From: Firm-04 sp045591925
GTDB taxonomy: Bacteria; Bacillota; Clostridia; Oscillospirales; Ruminococcaceae
DNA length: 64,000 nucleotides
Assembly (NCBI GenBank): GCA_045591925.1
Contig: JAZNTW010000052.1
Span: forward strand, 13,926 to 77,925
Direction of reading: 5' to 3'
Part shown: positions 19,841 through 29,543 of the stretch, piece by piece
Layout of the letters: each line of letters opens with the position of its first letter
How positions within the stretch are numbered: position 1 is the stretch's first letter
Translations under genes and position numbers: made by a program
The notes under the pieces: generated by a model
The model's input: only the letters and a program-made list of their open reading frames with translations
Databases searched by the model: none
Told to the model about the DNA's origin: nothing

Positions 19841-19874
19841 ACAAAACGCCCTCTGCTTTGCGTGCAGAGGGCGT
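19841..19874 (-). terminator. Terminator after ftsH
   Basis: An 11-bp perfect stem (19846-19856 with 19864-19874). Read leftward it is followed by TTTTGT. It lies past the ftsH stop and faces the aguB terminator. Confidence 0.75.
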
Positions 19875-19921
19875 CCCACTATTGATTTTCGCGATGACAA
19901 ACCATATCCGGTGTCATAGCA

Positions 19922-21913
19922 TTACGGATTTTCCGATTCTTCCGAATCCGCTTCGATATCTGCGCCGTCTGTGGCTGCTTCCGCTTCTGCTTCTGCTGCA
20001 TCCGGCTCCAGAATGCTGATTTGTTCCTTTTCAATCTTCTTGGCAGCTTCCTCCGCCTTGCGGCTCTCAACAGTCAGCTCACCCTTCATGATTTGCAGGA
20101 ATTCTTTCTCATTGACCTTTTCATATTCCAGCAGGAATGCGGTCAGTGCGTCAAGCTGATCGCGGTTCTCACGCAAAATCGTCAGCGCACGCTCATATGC
20201 GCCCTCGACAATGCGGCGAACCTCGGTATCAATGCGCGCTGCAACCTCCTCGGAATAATCGCGAACATGACCGTAATCTCTGCCGATGAACACCTCGTCA
20301 TTGTCCGAGCCGTATGCGACCGGACCCAGCGCATCGGAAAGACCCCATCTTGTTACCATATTCTTAGCGAGCTTGGTTGCACGCTCGATGTCATTGGATG
20401 CGCCTGTGCAGATATCTTCGAGCGCAGTCTTTTCACCGGCTCTGCCGCCCATCATCATGACGATGGTTTCGAGCAGCTTGGTACGAGTCATGTGATTATC
20501 CTCGGTATCCGGACGGGTCCATGTCATACCGGCAGCCATGCCGCGCGGAACAACACTCACCTGCTGCACACGATCCTGCGTTTTGAGGTGGTATGCTGCA
20601 ACAGCATGACCTGCCTCATGAACCGCTGTAATGCGCTTGTCACGTACAGTCGGAATATGCGACTTCTTCTCCGGACCGGAGATGACTTTCATCGTTGCTT
20701 CATCAATATCCGCTGCCGTAATCGCCTTACGATTTTCTCTTGCGGCAAGAATTGCAGCTTCATTGAGCAGGTTTTCGAGGTCTGCACCGGTAAAGCCCTG
20801 AGTATCCTTTGCAATTTCACGGAAATCAACATCCGGACCAATCGGCTTCTTGCCCTTATGAACCTTGAGGATTTCCTCTCTGCCCTTGACATCCGGATAA
20901 TTTACCGTAATCTGACGGTCAAATCTGCCCGGTCGCAGCAAAGCAGGGTCGAGAATATCACGGCGGTTGGTTGCCGCAATGACAATGACGCTTTCCTTTT
21001 CGGTAAAGCCGTCCATTTCAACGAGAAGCTGGTTCAGCGTTTGCTCACGTTCATCATGACCGCCGCCGAGACCGGAGCCTCTGTGTCTGCCGACCGCGTC
21101 AATCTCGTCGATGAACACGATTGCCGGCGCGTGCTTCTTTGCCTGTTCAAACAGGTCGCGGACACGGCTTGCACCAACACCGACGAACATTTCAACGAAA
21201 TCCGAACCGGAAATCGGGAAGAACGGTACGCCTGCCTCGCCCGCTACAGCTCTTGCAAGCAGCGTTTTACCGGTTCCGGGAGGACCGAGCAGCAGCACGC
21301 CGCGCGGTACACGTGCGCCGATATCGTCATACTTCTTCGGATTTTTGAGGAAGTCAACGATTTCAGCCATTTCAGCCTTTTCTTCATCAGCACCTGCCAC
21401 ATCGGCAAAGGTTGCCTTTTTGGCAGAACCGCTTTGCGCCTTGATATTTGCTCTGCCGAAGGAATTGATTTTGCCGCCGCCGTTCGCCTGTCGGAACATC
21501 ACAACAAACAGCACGATCGCCATAATCATCAGCAGCGCGGTCGGAACGACCGTCAGCATCCACGAATTATCTGTGATCTTGAAATAATCCTGCGACAGCT
21601 CCGCATTCGGATGCTTTGCATTGTAATCATCACGATAGGTCTCGATGTCGTCCAAAAACAGCGATACATTCGGAACCTCATAGGTATGCGTTCTTTCTTC
21701 GCCCTCGAGCTTATATTTCAGCTCTCCGGTGCCGAGATCCAATGTATATTCCGTCACCTTGAAGTCATCAAAATATGCAAGAATCTCCGAATACTTTGTC
21801 ACGTGCTGTTTGCTTGAAAGCATCGGCATCAGCACCCAGATCGCAACAATGAACACCAGTGCAATCACCACATAAGTCAGCAAGCCACGATTTTTGCCCA
21901 AGTTAAGATCCAC
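19922..21913 (-). CDS. ftsH: ATP-dependent zinc metalloprotease FtsH
   Basis: 663 residues. It is a membrane-bound AAA+ protease that removes damaged membrane and regulatory proteins. Two N-terminal membrane segments (about residues 10-30 and 120-140) flank an extracytoplasmic domain. Walker A GPPGTGKT is followed by the AAA second region. The zinc site HEAGH is near residue 432. The C-terminal tail is acidic and Ala/Glu-rich. It is the last gene of the leftward block, 14 bases after tilS. Confidence 0.98.
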   Translation of the reverse strand: MDLNLGKNRGLLTYVVIALVFIVAIWVLMPMLSSKQHVTKYSEILAYFDDFKVTEYTLDLGTGELKYKLEGEERTHTYEVPNVSLFLDDIETYRDDYNAKHPNAELSQDYFKITDNSWMLTVVPTALLMIMAIVLFVVMFRQANGGGKINSFGRANIKAQSGSAKKATFADVAGADEEKAEMAEIVDFLKNPKKYDDIGARVPRGVLLLGPPGTGKTLLARAVAGEAGVPFFPISGSDFVEMFVGVGASRVRDLFEQAKKHAPAIVFIDEIDAVGRHRGSGLGGGHDEREQTLNQLLVEMDGFTEKESVIVIAATNRRDILDPALLRPGRFDRQITVNYPDVKGREEILKVHKGKKPIGPDVDFREIAKDTQGFTGADLENLLNEAAILAARENRKAITAADIDEATMKVISGPEKKSHIPTVRDKRITAVHEAGHAVAAYHLKTQDRVQQVSVVPRGMAAGMTWTRPDTEDNHMTRTKLLETIVMMMGGRAGEKTALEDICTGASNDIERATKLAKNMVTRWGLSDALGPVAYGSDNDEVFIGRDYGHVRDYSEEVAARIDTEVRRIVEGAYERALTILRENRDQLDALTAFLLEYEKVNEKEFLQIMKGELTVESRKAEEAAKKIEKEQISILEPDAAEAEAEAATDGADIEADSEESENP

Positions 21914-21927
21914 TCCTTTTTATATTG

Positions 21928-23280
21928 TCAGTTCTCAGCCGCCCGAACGTCCATCGTCAGGATTCGGCGGCTGTCTGCATTTGGTTTTACACGTGCCGCA
22001 ATGCCGATCCGTTCGCACCAGACGCAGCCCAGATCGTCATAGAGAATATGGAGCGTATTGCGCTCCGGCGCCGGCACAAGCGCCTGAATCTGTTTTTTCA
22101 GCTTTGTATGAAATCCGCGTCCGGGCAGAATCAGTTCATCCTGCGGACGGCACTGTCGAAAATACAGCTTCCCTTTTATTTTATCAAAATCCAAAGTCTT
22201 TTTTGTGTCTGCTATGTGAAGATTCCGTGATAATACGTCACTTGCATCGCAGCGCACATCGCATATCTTTTCCGGAAACACTTGATTTTCACCAAGCTGC
22301 ATCGGAATCGGCGCAGTCGGCTGCATATGCGTCTGCATATACAGAATGCCCCGATGCACCCTTGCATAAACATCCCGTGAGAGATTTACGCAGCCATCGC
22401 CCTTTGTCAGCGCGCCGTCGATTGCACAGAGCGTCTCGTATGCCGGATCAATATGCACCGGCAGATACATTCGCGCCAGCCGCAGCATATATACACGCAT
22501 CCGCACAGGTCTTGCGTACTGCATCAAGCCACGCAGTCCCAGACCAATCGGGTCAAATGCGGCAGTATATGCCCGTTCCGCTTCCGCGGTAATGAACGCG
22601 TCATCCTCCGTGAGGATCGCTGTCATTCTGGCAATATGCGTGAGTGCCGCCGGATTTTCGCGCAGCATCAGCGGCATCAGCTCGGTACGGATTCGATTCC
22701 GGCTGCTTTCATTGGTAAAATTGGTGCTGTCCTCGACATAGACTTCTCCGCATTGCTGCAAAAATGTCAGGATTTCTGATTTTTCAGCAGTCAGAAGCGG
22801 TCGGATGATTCTGCCGGAGCGCGGTAAAATTCCGCGCAGACCTCTCATACCGGTGCCGCGCAGCAGATGGAACAGAACCGTTTCGGCATGATCCGCAGCA
22901 TGATGCGCTGTCGCGATATCACCCTCCGGAGCCGCCTGCTCCAATGCTTCATAGCGCAGAATCCGCGCTGCCGTTTCGATGGAAAGCCTGTGCGTCTCGG
23001 CATACGCCGGCGCATCGACATACACAAGCTGAAACGGAATCCCATACTTTTTACAAAACTCCGCGCAGAACGCGGCGTCACGGTCAGCCTCATCGCCCCG
23101 TATGCCATGATGCACATGAACAGCACGCAAATCTATCCCAAGCTCCGAACGAAGCCGATACAGGCAAAGCAGCAGTGCCGTACTATCCGCACCGCCCGAA
23201 AACGCAGCCGTACAGATACCGGAACGCGGTCTGCCTGCGCCCGAGCGCACCGTGTCAAGCAGCAAAGTCTCCATGCTCAT
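21928..23280 (-). CDS. tilS: tRNA(Ile)-lysidine synthase
   Basis: 450 residues. It attaches lysine to C34 of the CAU-anticodon tRNA(Ile), so that it reads AUA. The PP-loop motif FSGGADSTALL is near residues 28-38, followed by the usual VHVHHGIRG segment and a C-terminal TilS domain. The start overlaps the dnaB stop (ATGA). The tilS-ftsH pairing is common in Firmicutes; the hpt gene often found between them is missing here. Confidence 0.95.
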   Translation of the reverse strand: MSMETLLLDTVRSGAGRPRSGICTAAFSGGADSTALLLCLYRLRSELGIDLRAVHVHHGIRGDEADRDAAFCAEFCKKYGIPFQLVYVDAPAYAETHRLSIETAARILRYEALEQAAPEGDIATAHHAADHAETVLFHLLRGTGMRGLRGILPRSGRIIRPLLTAEKSEILTFLQQCGEVYVEDSTNFTNESSRNRIRTELMPLMLRENPAALTHIARMTAILTEDDAFITAEAERAYTAAFDPIGLGLRGLMQYARPVRMRVYMLRLARMYLPVHIDPAYETLCAIDGALTKGDGCVNLSRDVYARVHRGILYMQTHMQPTAPIPMQLGENQVFPEKICDVRCDASDVLSRNLHIADTKKTLDFDKIKGKLYFRQCRPQDELILPGRGFHTKLKKQIQALVPAPERNTLHILYDDLGCVWCERIGIAARVKPNADSRRILTMDVRAAEN

Positions 23281-24659
23281 TCCGGCGGCGCCTCGCCCTG
23301 CTCAACCGGTGAAAATCTCGTAAACTGCGGGTCCCAGATCATCTTGATCGTTCCGGTGCTGCCGTGACGGTTCTTTGCAACAATACATTCCACCTCGACC
23401 GCCGCATCCGTTTTTTCTTTCTGATAGTAAAAATCATTGTAGAGAAACATGATGATATCGGCGTCCTGCTCGATCGAACCGGATTCACGCAGGTCGGACA
23501 TCATCGGCCGCTTATCGGTACGGCTCTCAACGCCACGGTTGAGCTGTGAAAGCAGCAGAACCGGAACATTCAGTTCCTTTGCCATCAGCTTTAAATTTCT
23601 TGTGATATCGGAAATGACGAGAACACGGTTTTCCGATTTCAGCGGCGCATCCATCAGCTGCAAATAGTCGATGACCACCATGCCCAGATTTTTCACTCTG
23701 CGAAGCTGCGCTTTCATGGCAGGAACCGTGATACCGGTCGCTTCGGACAGATACAGGTTCATTCTGCTGAGAACATCGGCGCTGCTTGCGATTCGATTCC
23801 ACTCCGCAGGCTCCATTCTGCCGGTACGCAGCTTATGTGCATTGACCAGTGCCTCCGTCGAAATCATACGGGAAGCAAGCTGCTCAAGACCCATTTCGAG
23901 CGAATAGATCGCGACATTTCTGCCGGTGCGTCTTGCGACATTGGAAGCAAGATTCAGCGCGAACGAGGTCTTACCCATACCGGGTCGTGCAGCAAGAATC
24001 ACAAGGTCGGAATTGTTCATACCGCCTGTGACAGCGTCTAGCTCCGGATAACCGGTCTTTGCACCGATATACTGTTCACGCTCCGGACCGGTAATTTTGC
24101 GCAGATAGTCAAAGGTCGAGACAACAACATCCCGAATCGGAACCAGTCCTCTGACATCTCTGCCCTGCCGGATATCATAAATCCGCTGTTCCGCAGAATC
24201 CAGCAAGGTCTGCGCGGATTCGGAGCCGACTGCAATTTCACGCAGAAGCTCCCGTGCGACAGTCGCAAGCGAACGCGCACAGTATCGCTCCGCAACAATC
24301 TTACAATAGCTGACAATATTCTCCGCAGACGGCACGCTTTCCATGAGATTGCGCAGATAGTTTCTGCCTTCGCTTTCGTTTTCAAAAATGCCCTCGCGAA
24401 CGGCTTCATGCACAACCACAACCGGATCAAGCTGCTGATCCTGACCGCCGCTTTGGAAAATGGACAGAATCACATGAAAGAGCTGCTTGTGCTGCTCCAA
24501 ATAAAAATACTCCGCACGAATATGCTCCAGTGCAATGGAAATCATTTCCGGACTGACCAGAATTGCACCAAGCACCGCCTGCTCCGCTTCATCGCTATAG
24601 GGCAATGCCTGCTCGGTGAGCGCGTCGGAATATCCCGAATAGCCGGCAGAATCAGCCAT
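23277..24659 (-). CDS. dnaB: Replicative DNA helicase DnaB
   Basis: 460 residues from the ATG at 24659, chosen because it gives the usual N-terminus (EQALPYSDEAEQAVLGA). An in-frame ATG further upstream would lie deep inside rplI. The protein has an N-terminal primase-binding domain, then a RecA-like ring motor with Walker A ARPGMGKT and the Walker B region VVIDYLQLM. The start overlaps the end of rplI by eight bases. rplI-dnaB order is typical. Confidence 0.97.
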   Translation of the reverse strand: MADSAGYSGYSDALTEQALPYSDEAEQAVLGAILVSPEMISIALEHIRAEYFYLEQHKQLFHVILSIFQSGGQDQQLDPVVVVHEAVREGIFENESEGRNYLRNLMESVPSAENIVSYCKIVAERYCARSLATVARELLREIAVGSESAQTLLDSAEQRIYDIRQGRDVRGLVPIRDVVVSTFDYLRKITGPEREQYIGAKTGYPELDAVTGGMNNSDLVILAARPGMGKTSFALNLASNVARRTGRNVAIYSLEMGLEQLASRMISTEALVNAHKLRTGRMEPAEWNRIASSADVLSRMNLYLSEATGITVPAMKAQLRRVKNLGMVVIDYLQLMDAPLKSENRVLVISDITRNLKLMAKELNVPVLLLSQLNRGVESRTDKRPMMSDLRESGSIEQDADIIMFLYNDFYYQKEKTDAAVEVECIVAKNRHGSTGTIKMIWDPQFTRFSPVEQGEAPPE

Positions 24660-25104
24660 TTTCCACCACCACAGAAACCGTAAACTTTGCGGAAATGCCG
24701 CTATACAGCTTGGCTTCTGCGCTATAATCTCCGGCATTCTTCATCTCGCTGCTGACAGACAGCTTGCGCTTGTCAACCGCAAAGCCAAACTGCTCTTTCA
24801 ACGCATCTGCGACATTGCCAAGCGTTACAGCGCCAAAGAGCTTACCGCCCTGACCGCCCTTTGCGCGAATGGTCAGCGTTTTGCCTTCGAGCTTTGCAGC
24901 CTGCTCCTTTGCCTCCTGCGTTGCAACATCAATCTTATGCTGTGCGGACGCCTTCTGTCCGGCGAGCTTATTCAGGTTTTCGTTGGTTGCTTCGACGGCA
25001 AGACCCTTGCCAATCAAAAAATTACGGGCATAGCCATCGGACACATTTTTGATTTCGCCCTGCTTACCGGTGCCCTTGACATCCTGCAACAAAATTACTT
25101 TCAT
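24652..25104 (-). CDS. rplI: Ribosomal protein bL9
   Basis: 150 residues, the exact family size. The N-terminal domain starts MKVILLQDVKGTGKQGEI, which is the bL9 signature. A long connecting helix and a C-terminal rRNA-binding domain (GGKLFGAVTLGNVADALKEQ) follow. It lies seven bases after gdpP. Confidence 0.98.
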   Translation of the reverse strand: MKVILLQDVKGTGKQGEIKNVSDGYARNFLIGKGLAVEATNENLNKLAGQKASAQHKIDVATQEAKEQAAKLEGKTLTIRAKGGQGGKLFGAVTLGNVADALKEQFGFAVDKRKLSVSSEMKNAGDYSAEAKLYSGISAKFTVSVVVENG

Positions 25105-25111
25105 TCTTATC

Positions 25112-27106
25112 TCATCCTTTCAACTCAGAATCTGTTTCTTCTGTTTGTGGTTTGGTATCCACCTGATTCAACACCTCGATGAGCATTTCACCGAGCTTTG
25201 CGAGCGAACAATCCGTGCGCTGTGCAGCAGCCATGATCTGATGACCGCCGCCGCCGAGCTGCTCCATAATGACCTGCACGTTCACCATACCGAGCGAACG
25301 CGCCGAAACACAAGCCTGTGCGCCGATCTGGAACAGCACAAACGATGCCTCAACGCCTGCGACGCCCAGCAGCTCATCCGCAGCCTGTGCAGCAATGACG
25401 CGGATATCCGGTATCTCCTCTGTTGCGACGGAAATTGCATATTTTCCATGCAGCTTCGCACCGGAAACCAGTCTGGAACGCCGCTGACAGGCCTCCATGG
25501 ATTCCGCAAACAAGGTCTTGACCTCAATCGGGTCTGCACCGCGTTCACGCAGGAACGCCGCGACCTCAAATGTATGTACGCCAGTCTGCATGACAAAGTT
25601 TTTCGTATCGAGCATGATGCCAGCGAGCAGTGCCGATGCACAGAACTTCGGCATTTCCTCACGCCAGTCAAAATACTGAATCATACCGGTAACAAGCTCC
25701 GCAGCCGAGGAAGCGTGTGGATCATGCAGCTTCAGCGTTGTATTATCGAGATAATTCACCATTTGTCTATGGTGGTCGATGACAACCACATGACGCGCCA
25801 GACGATACAGCTCTACGTCCTCCACGATATCCTTGCTGAACGTATCGACAATGACAAGCAAATCGGTATCGCGAATCTGCTGCCGTGCGGTTTCCGGTGG
25901 GATCATGCAGCCCGGCATCTCCGCAGCAATCTGATTTGTCAGCAAATTGGCAAGGGTCGATTCGGTACGAATGACAATATTATATGGGATACCGGTTTGC
26001 TCCGCAATAAATGCAACGCCAACCGCTGCGCCGACCGCGTCAAGGTCACTCGCACGGTGTCCCATAATATATACATGAGAGCTGTGCGACATCAGGCGAA
26101 GCAAATCCTTGGCGATCGCACGGTTCTTCGCCTTGTTTTTATGCTCAATGCCCTGCGAAACGCCGCCGTAGAACGAAAATCCGCTGTCGGTCTTGACGGC
26201 AACCTGATCGCCGCCTCTGCCGAGTGCCATGTCGAGTGACTGCTGTGCGAATCGTTCATTCTCTTGGAGCGTATCGCCGCATCGTCCAACGCCAATCGAG
26301 AGCGTCATGATATTTCTGCCGCGGACATTGATCTTGCGAACAGCGTCCAGCAGCGGAAAATGTGCGCGCTCCATTTCAAGGCAATGTTTTGCTTCGGTCA
26401 GCACCATAAAGCGATCCTCATCAAGATGACAGAAGATGCTTTCCGTACCATCGAGCATTTTGTCAAACAGGGATTCCAGTGCAGCCAGCACCGCGGCGCG
26501 TTCACTCTGCCGGGTTCCGCTGAACAAATCCTCATAGTTATCAATATTGATGAGAAGCACGCAGGTACGCGTATCCAGATATACTCTGCGCAGTGTGGCA
26601 TAATTCGTGATATCCTCTAGGCTGAACAGCATCGCATAGCCGTCCTTGCGCACATAATCGGTACGCGTCACACGAAACTGCTTTTCATTCATCGCAAGCT
26701 CGATGGATTCGCCATCCTCAATCGCATCCGGACGAAACGGCAGCACCGATCGCAGCTGCAAGCCAAACACATCGCCGCCTCCGGCAATTTGCTCGGAGAA
26801 TGCGTCGTTGAACCAGATGATCTCATGCCGCTTATCGACAATCACAAGCGGTACCGACATATGTGCCGGCGCCGTCTGCATCGTCCGCGTCAGCGTATTA
26901 TTCATGCGCGCAATATACCGCAGCGTATTTTTCCGGATCAGGTAGATTTCATACCCCAGCCATCCTGCGGCGGCAAGCAGCATCAGCAGCGTCACCCAGA
27001 ACATGGCAATCTTCCCTTTTGAATACGCCATGATCACCGCAATCAGACCTGTCAGCGCGAGCAGTCCGGAAGCTGTAATCAGTCTCCACGGCTGATTTTT
27101 TTGCAT
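25112..27106 (-). CDS. gdpP: Cyclic-di-AMP phosphodiesterase GdpP
   Basis: 664 residues. It breaks down c-di-AMP, the signal for potassium, turgor and wall balance. There are two N-terminal membrane segments (about 10-50), a PAS-like domain (about 75-150) and a degenerate GGDEF domain (about 175-300) in which the catalytic signature is lost (LDEDRFMVL). The DHH phosphoesterase domain has MGHRASDLDAVGAAVG and VVIDHH near residue 445. A DHHA1 domain ends in GGGHQIMAAAQ. The gene is 41 bases after rnj on the same strand. Confidence 0.95.
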   Translation of the reverse strand: MQKNQPWRLITASGLLALTGLIAVIMAYSKGKIAMFWVTLLMLLAAAGWLGYEIYLIRKNTLRYIARMNNTLTRTMQTAPAHMSVPLVIVDKRHEIIWFNDAFSEQIAGGGDVFGLQLRSVLPFRPDAIEDGESIELAMNEKQFRVTRTDYVRKDGYAMLFSLEDITNYATLRRVYLDTRTCVLLINIDNYEDLFSGTRQSERAAVLAALESLFDKMLDGTESIFCHLDEDRFMVLTEAKHCLEMERAHFPLLDAVRKINVRGRNIMTLSIGVGRCGDTLQENERFAQQSLDMALGRGGDQVAVKTDSGFSFYGGVSQGIEHKNKAKNRAIAKDLLRLMSHSSHVYIMGHRASDLDAVGAAVGVAFIAEQTGIPYNIVIRTESTLANLLTNQIAAEMPGCMIPPETARQQIRDTDLLVIVDTFSKDIVEDVELYRLARHVVVIDHHRQMVNYLDNTTLKLHDPHASSAAELVTGMIQYFDWREEMPKFCASALLAGIMLDTKNFVMQTGVHTFEVAAFLRERGADPIEVKTLFAESMEACQRRSRLVSGAKLHGKYAISVATEEIPDIRVIAAQAADELLGVAGVEASFVLFQIGAQACVSARSLGMVNVQVIMEQLGGGGHQIMAAAQRTDCSLAKLGEMLIEVLNQVDTKPQTEETDSELKG

Positions 27107-27147
27107 GATAACACCTGCCTTTTCGTGAATTCAGACATACCCGATGC

Positions 27148-29118
27148 TCAAACCTCCATAATAATCGGCAGGATCATCGGAGAACGCTTGGTCTTTTGGA
27201 AAATATGATCAGACAGCACATCGCGCAGCTTGCCCTTGAGCGCATTCCAGTCGCGCAGCTCATTGGGCATACACTGTTCCAATGTTGCAGCAAGCAAAAG
27301 CCGTGCCTCGTCCATCATCGCCTCTGCCTCACGGACATAGACAAAGCCTCGCGAAATCAGCTCCGGACCGGATACGATTTCATTTTGTGCAGAGTCAATG
27401 CCGATCACAATGATAATCAAGCCATCCTGTGCCAGATGCTTTCTGTCGCGCAGCACGATCGAGCCGACATCGCCGACGCCGAGACCGTCTACCAGCACTC
27501 TGCCGGCAGGAACCTGCCCGACAATCTTCATATCCATGCCGTTTGACTCAATCACATCACCGATTTGTCCGACAATGATATGATCCTCTGCCATGCCAAG
27601 CTCCATGGCAAGCTCTGCGTGCTTTTTGAGATGCTTATACTCGCCGTGAACCGGAATGAAGAACTTCGGCTTTGTCAGCGAGAGCATCAGCTTCAGCTCC
27701 TCCTGACAAGCGTGACCGGAAACGTGTACCTCATACATTTTCTCGTACACGACCTGCGCGCCGGATTTCATCAGTTCATTGACCACGCGCGTTACATATT
27801 TCTCGTTACCTGGAATTGGTGTTGCGGAAATAATGATGAAATCCTGCGGCGTAATGTTGACCTTTTTGTGGTCGCCCATCGCCATACGCGTCAATGCGGA
27901 CATCGGTTCACCCTGACTGCCCGTTGTAATCAGCACGATCTGCTCTGCCGAATACCGGTTCATAAGGTCGATGTCGATGATGGTATTATCCTTGACCTCC
28001 AGATAGCCCAGCTCACGCGCAATCGCAATGACATTCACCATGCTTCTGCCAAAGACGGCAACCTTTCTGCCGCTGCGCTCCGCACAGTTGATGATCTGCT
28101 GGACTCTGTGGATATTGGAAGAAAATGTCGCAATAATGATGCGTCTGCCCTCTGCCTCGGAAAAGAGCTTATCGAAGGATAAGCCAACCTTTCGCTCTGT
28201 CGGCGTATAACCCGGACGCTCCGCATTGGTCGAATCTGCCATCAGCGCAAGCACGCCGCGGCTGCCCAGCTCGCCAAATCTGCCCAGATCAATGATACCG
28301 CCGTTGATCGGGGAATAGTCCACCTTAAAGTCGCCCGTATGCACGAGCACACCTGCCGGCGTGTGAATCGCAAGACCGACCGCATCCGGAATCGAATGGT
28401 TGACATGGATCAGCTCAACTGCCATGCAGCCCATCCGAATCGTTTTCCGCGGCTGTACGACATTCAGCGAAACCTTTCCGCTGAGCTGATGCTCCTTCAG
28501 CTTTGCCTCAAACAGCGCAAGCGTCAGGCGCGCGCCGTAAACGGGCGTGTTGACTTTTTTCAGCAGATACGCAAGTCCGCCGATATGGTCCTCGTGGCCG
28601 TGGGTCAGCACGATGCCGCGCAGCTTGTCGGCGTTCCGTTCAATATAGGTGAAATCCGGAAGCACCAAATCAACGCCGAGCATTTCAGCATCCGGAAACG
28701 CAAGACCGCAGTCGATGATAAACATATCATTGGCGCATTCGATGACGGTCATGTTCTTTCCGATCTCACCAAGACCGCCAAGCGGAATAATTTTCACGGG
28801 TGTTTTTGTACGCAGCGGCTTTTCTTTCGGCTGTGTCTGCTGTGCGCGCTGCACATTCGCGTGACGCGGCGTGCCTACTTGCTTTCCGGCGCCATCAGCA
28901 CTGATTTTTTTTGAAACGGCAGCCTGATTTTTCGCTGCTTTATCGGCTTTTGCACGCTCCTGCTTTTCCAGTTTTTCACTGACAAGCTCCAGCGAATTGA
29001 TTTTTCTGCCGATTGCCGCAAGCGGGATACCGTTCCGCTGCGATTTCCCTCTTGGAAATCCACCCTTGCCGGAACGGTCTGTATTTCTGTTCAAATTATA
29101 GTTCCTCACTTTCCGCAA
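27148..29118 (-). CDS. rnj: Ribonuclease J with a basic N-terminal extension
   Basis: 656 residues. It is a metallo-beta-lactamase/beta-CASP RNase with 5'-exo and endo activity, central to mRNA decay and rRNA processing. The core begins near residue 105 (TPVKIIPLGGLGEIGKNM). The metal motif THGHEDHIGG is near residue 172, and HVSGHACQEE and HGEYKHLKKH follow. The first ~100 residues are a Lys/Arg/Gln-rich, low-complexity tail not present in the Bacillus enzymes; it probably binds RNA or partners. The start at 29118 gives the full extension. Confidence 0.95.
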   Translation of the reverse strand: MRKVRNYNLNRNTDRSGKGGFPRGKSQRNGIPLAAIGRKINSLELVSEKLEKQERAKADKAAKNQAAVSKKISADGAGKQVGTPRHANVQRAQQTQPKEKPLRTKTPVKIIPLGGLGEIGKNMTVIECANDMFIIDCGLAFPDAEMLGVDLVLPDFTYIERNADKLRGIVLTHGHEDHIGGLAYLLKKVNTPVYGARLTLALFEAKLKEHQLSGKVSLNVVQPRKTIRMGCMAVELIHVNHSIPDAVGLAIHTPAGVLVHTGDFKVDYSPINGGIIDLGRFGELGSRGVLALMADSTNAERPGYTPTERKVGLSFDKLFSEAEGRRIIIATFSSNIHRVQQIINCAERSGRKVAVFGRSMVNVIAIARELGYLEVKDNTIIDIDLMNRYSAEQIVLITTGSQGEPMSALTRMAMGDHKKVNITPQDFIIISATPIPGNEKYVTRVVNELMKSGAQVVYEKMYEVHVSGHACQEELKLMLSLTKPKFFIPVHGEYKHLKKHAELAMELGMAEDHIIVGQIGDVIESNGMDMKIVGQVPAGRVLVDGLGVGDVGSIVLRDRKHLAQDGLIIIVIGIDSAQNEIVSGPELISRGFVYVREAEAMMDEARLLLAATLEQCMPNELRDWNALKGKLRDVLSDHIFQKTKRSPMILPIIMEV

Positions 29119-29168
29119 AATTCACAGTGAACTCTGCAAAATAATTCTGGGTATATCAATACAGAATA

Positions 29169-29197
29169 AGTATACGCCAAATACATAAAAAAGTCAA
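29169..29197 (-). promoter_or_regulatory. Promoter of rnj
   Basis: Read leftward: TTGACT (29197-29192), a 17-base spacer and TATACT (29174-29169). The rest of the 425-base gap to the mannanase gene is AT-rich; apart from the two promoters I see no gene or clear RNA in it. Confidence 0.7.
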
Positions 29198-29455
29198 GTC
29201 TCTGCTTGCCTAACCGCGCGATTTTCGGAAACTAAGGCAAAATAATGCGTGAATCTGCACGGATTTTGCCGAATTGATGCAGGCGTCAAATTTTCGGTGA
29301 AACGTATGAATCAATATTGCTTTTGTTTGCTGTAATATTGCCATTTTTGAGGTTTATGAATCGCAACTTGTTACTTTATCATTGACAAATCTGCTATCCG
29401 TAACTTTACTAAAGCGCGGCGTTCTCGTTTAATTGCCGAATTTATCAAATTTCAT

Positions 29456-29484
29456 TTGACATCCACAGGATTTCTGTATATAAT
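29456..29484 (+). promoter_or_regulatory. Promoter of the GH5 mannanase gene
   Basis: TTGACA (29456-29461), a 17-base spacer and TATAAT (29479-29484). It lies 59 bases before the start codon and is a full consensus match. Confidence 0.8.
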
Positions 29485-29543
29485 ATAGGCATACACAGAG
29501 AAATTCTTCCGCATACTGTAAAAATTTTGAAGGAGTGGTTATT

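Noticed and set aside
20021..21817. Long open frame on the + strand, opposite ftsH
   Set aside because: It has no family features or ribosome site, and mirrors the codon pattern of ftsH, whose protein is unmistakable.
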